A program made the position numbers and the translations under genes. A DNA stretch of 64,000 nucleotides from Dermacentor variabilis (taxonomy: Eukaryota > Arthropoda > Arachnida > Ixodida > Ixodidae). The stretch is taken from contig NC_134569.1 of assembly GCF_050947875.1 (NCBI RefSeq), positions 20,497,631 through 20,561,630 of the forward strand, in the 5' to 3' direction. Numbering within the stretch: the stretch's first letter is position 1; every line of letters starts with the position of its first letter. A model generated the notes under the pieces. It made no database searches. It was given only the letters and a program-made list of their open reading frames with translations, and was not told where the DNA came from. Of the stretch, positions 57,500 to 64,000 are shown piece by piece.

Positions 57500-57725
57500 A
57501 AAAAGTGCAGGGCTTAACGACCGAGCGCAGCGGCATTGTTTCGCTAACGAACTCGAAGGTGTCGCACTCCCCGCCGTTGCTGTCGGGGACCGGTAGCCTC
57601 GTCGGTGACAAAGGCGGCGCGACAGCGTCGACGGCGCAAGAAATAACGGAGAGGACGAGGACTCCAGCCAGTGGGGCTCGGCACGGCAGCCGAACACGGC
57701 GGGAACCATGAATCATCACCGCCAT
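57500..57725 (-). other. possible signal-peptide-encoding exon fragment
   Basis: A minus-strand frame starting at 57725 has a basic N-terminus (RRVRLPCR), a hydrophobic run LAGVLVLSVISCAVDAVA with a plausible cleavage after AVA, then a Pro-rich stretch and GGECDTFEFVSETMPLRSV and KPCTF before a TGA. The arrangement resembles the start of a small secreted Cys-containing protein such as ticks make in quantity. There is no convincing splice donor before the stop (GTCGTT and GTTAAG are poor), no promoter was identified, and the overlapping frames are also open. It may be a pseudogene fragment or chance. Confidence 0.2.
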
Positions 57726-59554
57726 CTACGGAGGGCGAGAAGGATCCCAGGAACGCGCTTTCTGCGAACGTATCCGACTCCCCCTGTTTCTGTAGTTGCC
57801 GAACCGCGGCACGGTTTTGCCAACGCGTCCTCCCAAGCAGGCGCTGCCCGCATGGTGTCTAAAGCTAAAACGACGAGGAGAAAAGTCGAAAACACGCACC
57901 TCGCACAGCTAGCTGAAGAACTGCAACACAGCGCTCTTCTCAGACGACTCCGTTGAAGCGCCTACCATGTTATACACACGACCAGTTGCGTGGGTTCAGC
58001 AGATCGTTTCCTTACGATGTGCAAATGTCACCAGTTGCCATCAGTTCCTCCTACATAACTGCAGATAAATGCTACCTGTTCCTTGAAGATAAGTCCGACC
58101 CGCGTTCTGTTTACGCAATCCGAATGCAATTTCACCGCAGAGCACGTCGCCGGTTATATGACTGTCCTTGAACGCAGACAGGCCTCTCAAACCTTGCGTC
58201 TTGAAAGAGTGTGAACCACACTGACAAACCAGCGGCAAATGGACGCCAGGGCATGCACCCAGCCGCTAGCATGTGGGAGTGCCAGCTGCGCCATGCGCGA
58301 AGCTGCCGCAACTACTCGCTTAAGATCCGCACCTTTCATCTTTGGGGCGGGAAAAGAACTGAAGGAAAAAAACTGCATATGCCCCTCGCTTAACCACACG
58401 CTGATAAGCCTGACTCGAGTAAGGCCCGCAGCTCCTGAAAAAAAATTCGAAGAAAACTGCAGCAGGAGTGCCAAAGGAAACTCCCCTAGGCGCTCAAGAA
58501 CAGTTCTGATCATATGCGCACTGCCTCGTGGCAGTATCCATAAATACTGTACAAGCAAAGAAAGATTCACTTCTCCCAAGCGCAGCAAAAAGTTTTTAGA
58601 AATCAAGTTATATTTCTAGATTATTCACTCAACAGTGTATTAGTGTTTAGAACAGAGTGCCAAAGAATACAAAGCGGTGCCCCCTCAAACTATGTGCACG
58701 CGTATTTCAATGCAATGTCTCGGGCAGCCAAGCTGGGTAACAAGAAAAAAGGAAGTACAAGGGAGTGCGGACGGTTGCCTCAGCCGGAAGGACATGGTGG
58801 GGCATGTAAATACATGCTTTCGCTTGAACAGGCATTGTGTCGTTGCATCTTTCATATTTTTCATATGTACGTATTAAGCAGGCCGAGTGTAATTACGGCT
58901 ATGATAGAGGACTAAGTATCGCCGCTCTGTCATAAAGAGTCTACGAGTGAGCTCAGGCGGCTTGCCGACAACTGACGGCGCCGATCGCCTCATCAATTAA
59001 CTTTTTTTCGTGACCCACTTCGTGAGCAGCGCGGCAAACAGCTTTCCGCGTGTACGCAACGCAAGTGAATTTCTTTGTAAAACGATAGCTCGGTTCAGTA
59101 TGAAGCGGGCGCTTAAAGCTAGGATAGCTCGCCTCCATCTGCAACCGGACTTCAGTTTCGCTTCTTTTTATTCGTCGGTTACCTTTTTTGAAAAGTCAAG
59201 GAGGCGGAGAAAAGCGCGTGATATGACAGAGCGTCATTCGTTGCCTTGATGCGCTCGGCAAAAGCATAATGCTAGTGATTCGCTGCTCGTCAATGCTGTG
59301 TTCTCACATACGACCTCGAAGCCATATACTGGGCAAGAAGTGCAGGTGCCTTGTATTGCCGTTGTACATACTACCACAGCATGGTCTGTGCATCGACTGC
59401 AATGTAAACCCAATCTGTCAGTCTGGTTCCGCTGCTTAGCGTACAAAACACGCTGTTTTGTGCGCTTCTTTTCCATTTCTTGTCTTCTCCTTAAATGGCT
59501 TTAAGGGCCAGCATATTGGATTCTGACTGAAATCCTTGTATGTAATAAAGATTA
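57726..59554. other. no gene recognised
   Basis: Short frames on both strands (up to 139 codons at 58187-58606) without recognisable domains or repeats. Confidence 0.45.
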
Positions 59555-59790
59555 AATTAATTGAATTCTGGGGTTTTAACAGCGACAATGTTATGAGGCA
59601 CAGCACAGTGGGCGAATCCGGATTAATTTTGACCATCTATAGTTCTTGAACATCTGCACCTAAGTCTAAATACACGAACGCTTTTGTATTTTGTCCCCAC
59701 CGAAATGCGGTCACTGCGGCCGGGATCGAACCAGCGACCTCGAGCTCAGCACTGCAACGCCATATATCCACCCATTTAAATACCGCGGCA
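59555..59790 (-). mobile_element. tRNA-derived SINE (Ruka-like), near full length
   Basis: On the minus strand the head has a B-box-like GGTTCGATCCCG (plus strand CGGGATCGAACC at about 59721). The body has GACCGCATTTCGGTGGGG, ACAAAATACAAAAGC, GGTCAAAATTAATCCGG, CCACTGTGCTGTGCCTCATA and a 3' end AAAACCCCAGAATTC, preceded on the plus strand by TAATAAAGATTAAATTAATT. It is more diverged than the copies at 6.8 and 25.4 kb. Confidence 0.8.
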
Positions 59791-60681
59791 GGTCCTCCTA
59801 TGCAATGCGAAACACCCGACATTTATTTTGCCACTAAGACTGATAAAGCTTGACGACGCAAAGTGCAGTCGATAATCTCTCGCGATGCTGGATCAGCTTT
59901 CTTGTCTATTCATCTAAACCAATCACACCAAAAACCATATTTTGATTTTTTTTTCTCCCCCCTCCCCCCATTTTTCTTTACTCCATGGCAGATAAGCACG
60001 AGGCGAGGAAGTGCCAGGTGTCATAAAACCACCGGAAATTGGAGACTAAAGGAATAGCACTTTGTCACTTTGTTTAACAGCAACAGGAAACTGGCACAAC
60101 TTGACACTCTGTGAGCGTAAAGGAGACTGCACTCGGAACTCCCAATACCGAAGTTCCATGTCTATACGGTTTAGCTGCAATCCCGCTACAATTGTATCGC
60201 GTCCCAGAACTTGCCAACACAACACAGGTCACACGGAATGCTATTGTATTGTAGAAAAACCACGAGCACGGTATAAATAAAAGAGCTGCAGACTACTGCA
60301 TTGCGTCATACAATCATTTGGACTATAAGTGCGCACCAGGTTGTTCTGACAATTCAAAATTGTTCCCACAGCACCGCCAAATCATTATCTGCACAAGGCT
60401 TATATGGGCCGTTCAGGCTCAATAAGCGTCGGCGGCAATCCTGTGTGTCAATTGATCGTTGACAATCGCTTCGCGTGACAAAGAGCTTTCACCTTATAGG
60501 AATATGGCAGCTAGTCATCAGCGTTGTTCGACGACTTCATTAGGAACAGCGCTGAACGAACATTGAGACAACGCGGGTATATGCGCCAGCGTTAGCGTAC
60601 ATGCACGAAAACGCGGATATAATGTATATATAATCGCCGAATCGCACACAGACACTCGACAGCAACACACCGACCGCTCAC
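59791..60681. other. no gene recognised; TATA-like site at 60272-60279
   Basis: TATAAATA in GCACGGTATAAATAAAAG lies on the plus strand with no recognisable exon after it. The rest is unique. If the exon at 60682-60801 is real, the DNA just below 60682 would be its first intron. Confidence 0.3.
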
Positions 60682-60801
60682 CTGTTTGCGCTGCTGCAAG
60701 GATTGTCCGTGGCAGGAACAGCGGCAACCCGGCGATGGGCTCCGCACTATGCTGATGACCGCCTTGCGACGTTTCTTGGACTTCCCCAGGCAGCCCCACA
60801 T
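60682..60801 (-). CDS. candidate first coding exon, unknown product (partial)
   Basis: The minus-strand frame starts at an ATG (60801) in a favourable context (CCAACATG, A at -3), with an in-frame TGA 11 codons upstream, and runs 40 codons. It ends exactly in phase 0 at CGCAAACAG/GTGAGCGG, a near-consensus splice donor (donor G at 60681). The peptide begins MWGCLGKSKKRRKAVISIVR, with a basic cluster, and continues through GCRCSCHGQ to LQQRKQ. I do not recognise the family. The upstream side (60,900-62,180) is CpG-rich, as expected of a TATA-less promoter. No second exon could be identified in this window, so a chance frame plus donor remains possible. Confidence 0.35.
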
Positions 60802-62180
60802 GTTGGACCAAGTTCGCGCACACTGCGCTCAAATTTCGAGCGAATAGGAACTTTTGTGCGCGGCCAGCAGTCAAACTCTGACGGCGTCAGCAGCGTGCGA
60901 AGCAAGCCATTCGCCAGCAGGCTCGATCCGCGTTGCTCTTCGCGCGCTATCTGCGATGGTCACCGCTAGTGTATCGCAGAATTTCTATCACTTGTCGCCC
61001 TCGCGGTCTTCGCTCAACTTCGAAGCGCACGCTTGGGACGGCAACTTGGGGCATCGTTTCCTTTTCTTCATCTGCTCTGCTTCTTCACGCTCGCCGTTAC
61101 CTCAGAGAGACGTCTTGTCCTGCATCTGAACCCGCTCTTCCAACGCAAAGTGACTCAGTAAGCCGTTGCGCGGAAAGCAGGCGAAACCACAAGGCGTGCA
61201 GATGCTTCCAACATGCGCCGCTCTCTTTGCAGGCACGCGTTTTCGGACTGAGGCTGTAATCCTGGGTATCTTCCTCTAGCGTGTGCAGTAAAATCAGGGT
61301 CGATCGGTGACGTCGCAGTGAAGACGACGCTTGTCAGCCGGCGAATGACTCTCGGAAGAGGTATCCGACCTTCGTGCGATGCCTCGTATCCTGTGAGGTC
61401 GATTGTCGGTTGGCAGCTGTCGTCGCGACGGGAAACCAACAGGCTCACGAGCGGTCGTTGGGGTTGATCTCCGTTGCGCCCGCACAGGGACGACCTCGAG
61501 CTTCGCTCGCAGAAGAAGCACGGCGCGGTGCACGTCAGGCGACGAGGCACCGGCCAGTCGCGTCGGCGGCAGACAAACGCTCAGGCCGAATCGCAAGCCG
61601 GCGGCCGGCGGCGATCATTCCGCACCCAGCACACTATAATCGCCGAGGTGAGAGAACACGCGGAGGGCGAGGGAAAGGACGCTCACGATGCGCGCGCGAT
61701 TTCGGCTCGCGCCGTGCGTTACGTGCGATAGGCAGCGGACGAGACTCGACTGCGTCTATCGGCGGTGAAGAGGTTGGGCGTGCACGACCGACCTTCGCCA
61801 CGCTCGAGCGAGGATGTAGAAACGTTCCCGATAGGTGACGACGCCCATCGATGACCTGGCCGCGCGAGGAAGTGCTGCGGTGTCGCCGAACGCGCGGTGA
61901 CCACGGGTCGGGGGTGACGACGCAGGCGAAGCGCGGCGACTGCTCGAGCGCGTGCTTTTCAGGAGAAGCGTCCGCGGCTGTAGACCGCGGGCGACCAGCT
62001 GCGCGGGCAACCGCGTGCGCTGCTTCTCGCAGCGTGCGTATACACGCAGCACGCACGCACTCGCCGGGAACCGCAGCCCGTATGCGTGGCGCGTCGAGCG
62101 TTGACGGAAGACGCTGGGAGCGCCCGCTGCTGCTGCTGTCGATGGCGTTTACTCAGCAGTTTGCCGAGAATTGACATTCA
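60802..62180. promoter_or_regulatory. CpG-rich region, possible promoter
   Basis: A stretch of high GC and CpG density, strongest 61,370-62,180, is open in many frames on both strands (up to 154 codons), giving Arg-rich products without domains. A donor-like CGCCGAG/GTGAGAG occurs on the plus strand at about 61,648. It could be a bidirectional CpG promoter with noncoding first exons, including for the candidate exon at 60,801. This rests on composition and position only. Confidence 0.25.
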
Positions 62181-64000
62181 TCAATTCGGGCTACCGACAC
62201 TCTCGCCTGCCGTCTTCCTGGCGTGTCGTGCGTATGGGCTGCAATGAGAGCGTCCTTGGGAAAGACGATGTCCGTTTTCTTTGTTCAACTTTCTTATTGT
62301 GACGTTTCTACGACGTGAAAAGTTGGAATATCGCTCTCATCTCTCAGTAAATAAGAACAGCCAGAGCATGCGGGACAATAGTCTCGTGGAAGTGGCTGAT
62401 CGTTGTCTGTTGCCTCTCCTTCCCGATCTTGCTCTACAGTCTCCTGCCGTTCACGACCGCAGAGAATAAGGAAGATGCGAAAAATTAGCAACCGCAACAG
62501 CCGAATATATATATTCAAACCTCTTAGGCACTTTCTTTAATCTCCAATATTGGCTGTCACAGAATTTGACGAGTTATGGATATAATTATACTAATAATTG
62601 GTTGCCACACCTATTGAATCATTTCTTTACACGCAGCGGTTACAGTAGCACACGAAGCCGTCGTTGCCCCTTCAAGTATTTGTAGGCGGCTTTGGACAGC
62701 AGCAAGTTATGTCACGAAGAAAAAAAAATTAAGCACGCTGTCGCTCGCCTTCCAAGAGAGACCGCACCGGGTTTCTGACGTAGAGCGCACGACCGGTGAC
62801 GAAGCGAAGCGCAAAGTGGCAGGCGACAAGGCGAAGTCTCAGGCGTTTATTTTCGCTTTCTTCCTCGGAATGCGCTCCCGTTATTTACAGTCGCCTCCCC
62901 TTCAGAGCGTACGTCACCCTCCAGCGCGCACACATCTGTATCTCACGGGCTGACTGGTTCCGGCTACTCCTTTTTATTATTTCGCCTCTTGCGCTTGTTT
63001 ACTTATTGACTCCTGCTCCCGCTCTTCACTTCTGCAACGTGCGCCTCTGATCTGCGTTCCGCAGTCGGGGTATAAACACAAAAACAGGCACGAGACAGCA
63101 CGCAGACGGTCTTGGCTTCTGAAAACACGCTTGGCCCAGATTCCTCTAATGCGCTCCCCCCGCTAGCCGGCTGTGGCTAATGCTCCAGAAAAGCGGTGTC
63201 TCGGGACAGCTGGCATAGACGAACCGAGGTCATGCAATTAAATCAAAATGAGCGAATGAATGGAGAGGCGACCAGCGTAACCTTAAATTCCACTGTCGTT
63301 GCACTGTTTGCCTGACTATACGTATTGCTTCTCAGCTCTTTCATATAGAGCAAAACAACAGCAATGCGAGGTCCGTGCTCTGTTCCATGTCGCCGAACGC
63401 GAGAAACAATGGCGCAACTACTCAGCATGCACGAAAGGTGCTCGAAAAAAGGAAAGTGACAGCTATAGGATGTGCTATGACAACTTTCCCAACCGTGACG
63501 ACAGAAGCCACTACAGCTACGCGAGACAAAAGCGCACGCGCGCGGTTTTCCGCCAGACTGGCAATAATCTCGGCGCCGTCCTTGAAACTGCGGTGACGGG
63601 CGCGTTCAAGTTCGCAGACGAGCGTGTAAAGAGAAGGAAGTTGGAAGAGCAGAATTGACGGGGGAAAAAATATATCATCCGCTTGCTGAGATGGTGTTTC
63701 TCGGGAAACAAATACGCAACGGGCTCAGTAGATCGCGCGCCCAGTGCAACTTTTCTCAAGCGCTGTAGCAGTTACCGCAAGCAGTGACTTATGCAGGACG
63801 CAAAGCACGTTTTGACCAGCGCGAGCTCTTTTCGCAAAATATATCCGGCCGTGACGAAGTTGACTATCTTCTTTTCTAAGGCACGGTCGGAACCATCACC
63901 TCATAGCACCCAAATTCGCGCAGAGGTGGCATTCTCAGTAACTGAAGCAGATATCCTGAGTGAAGTCTGTAGCACGACGCAGGGAATGCACCGGGCAGCT
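62181..64000. other. no gene recognised
   Basis: AT-rich to about 62,740, then mixed. A TATAAACA lies at about 63,070 in a GC context. Frames of up to 119 codons have no recognisable domain. The window ends without an identifiable feature. Confidence 0.45.

Overview
The window looks like gene-poor nuclear DNA of a hard tick (Ixodidae, probably metastriate). The evidence is six copies of a tRNA-derived SINE that matches my memory of the tick Ruka type, decayed CR1/Jockey-like and RTE-like LINE fragments, several short inverted-repeat (MITE-like) elements, many microsatellites, and no long intact open reading frame. I found no bacterial, viral or organelle gene set and no complete protein-coding gene. 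The species assignment and all family names are inference, because no search was possible.

Layout. 0-1.1 kb: 3' end of a LINE on the minus strand and an (ATT)n tract. 3.4-4.3 kb: a short tick repeat, a full SINE and a LINE C-terminal tail. 6.6-7.0 kb: a (CT)n tract and a second full SINE. 10.1-15.05 kb: an AT-rich stretch bounded by similar inverted ends, with an 88-bp tandem array at the left, a 50/100-bp tandem array at the right, a strong hairpin and a fold-back element inside, and no transposase. 16.4-18.1 kb: microsatellites, then a SINE fragment beside an RTE-like LINE 3' end. 18-28 kb: mostly unique DNA with short repeats and one SINE.

28.379-40.602 kb is the main feature: two head-to-tail copies of a 6,110-bp unit with 41-42 bp terminal inverted repeats. 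They are joined by only four bases (TTTA), and the pair as a whole lies between TAA trinucleotides. I saw no difference between the copies, even in simple repeats and a 16-base poly-T. Each unit carries the same fossils: the 3' end of one LINE with its TTA-rich tail, a second LINE split by a 517-bp TTAA-flanked (piggyBac-like) insertion, and a copy of the short tick repeat. No transposase was recognised, so the unit looks like a non-autonomous composite element that was tandemly duplicated, or an assembly duplication.

41-64 kb: more short repeats, a second member of the fold-back family (42.6 kb), a 47-bp-arm hairpin abutting a LINE endonuclease fossil (49.8-50.7 kb), a 685-bp inverted-repeat MITE (52.5-53.2 kb), a (CA)n(CG)n(TG)n palindromic tract (55.5 kb), a 5'-truncated SINE with a 12-bp target duplication (56.9 kb) and another SINE (59.6 kb).

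The only gene-like signals are weak. The best is a 40-codon candidate first coding exon on the minus strand at 60,801-60,682, ending in a good splice donor and lying beside a CpG-rich stretch. A possible secreted-protein start lies at 57,725-57,500 (minus), and there are a few TATA-like sites.
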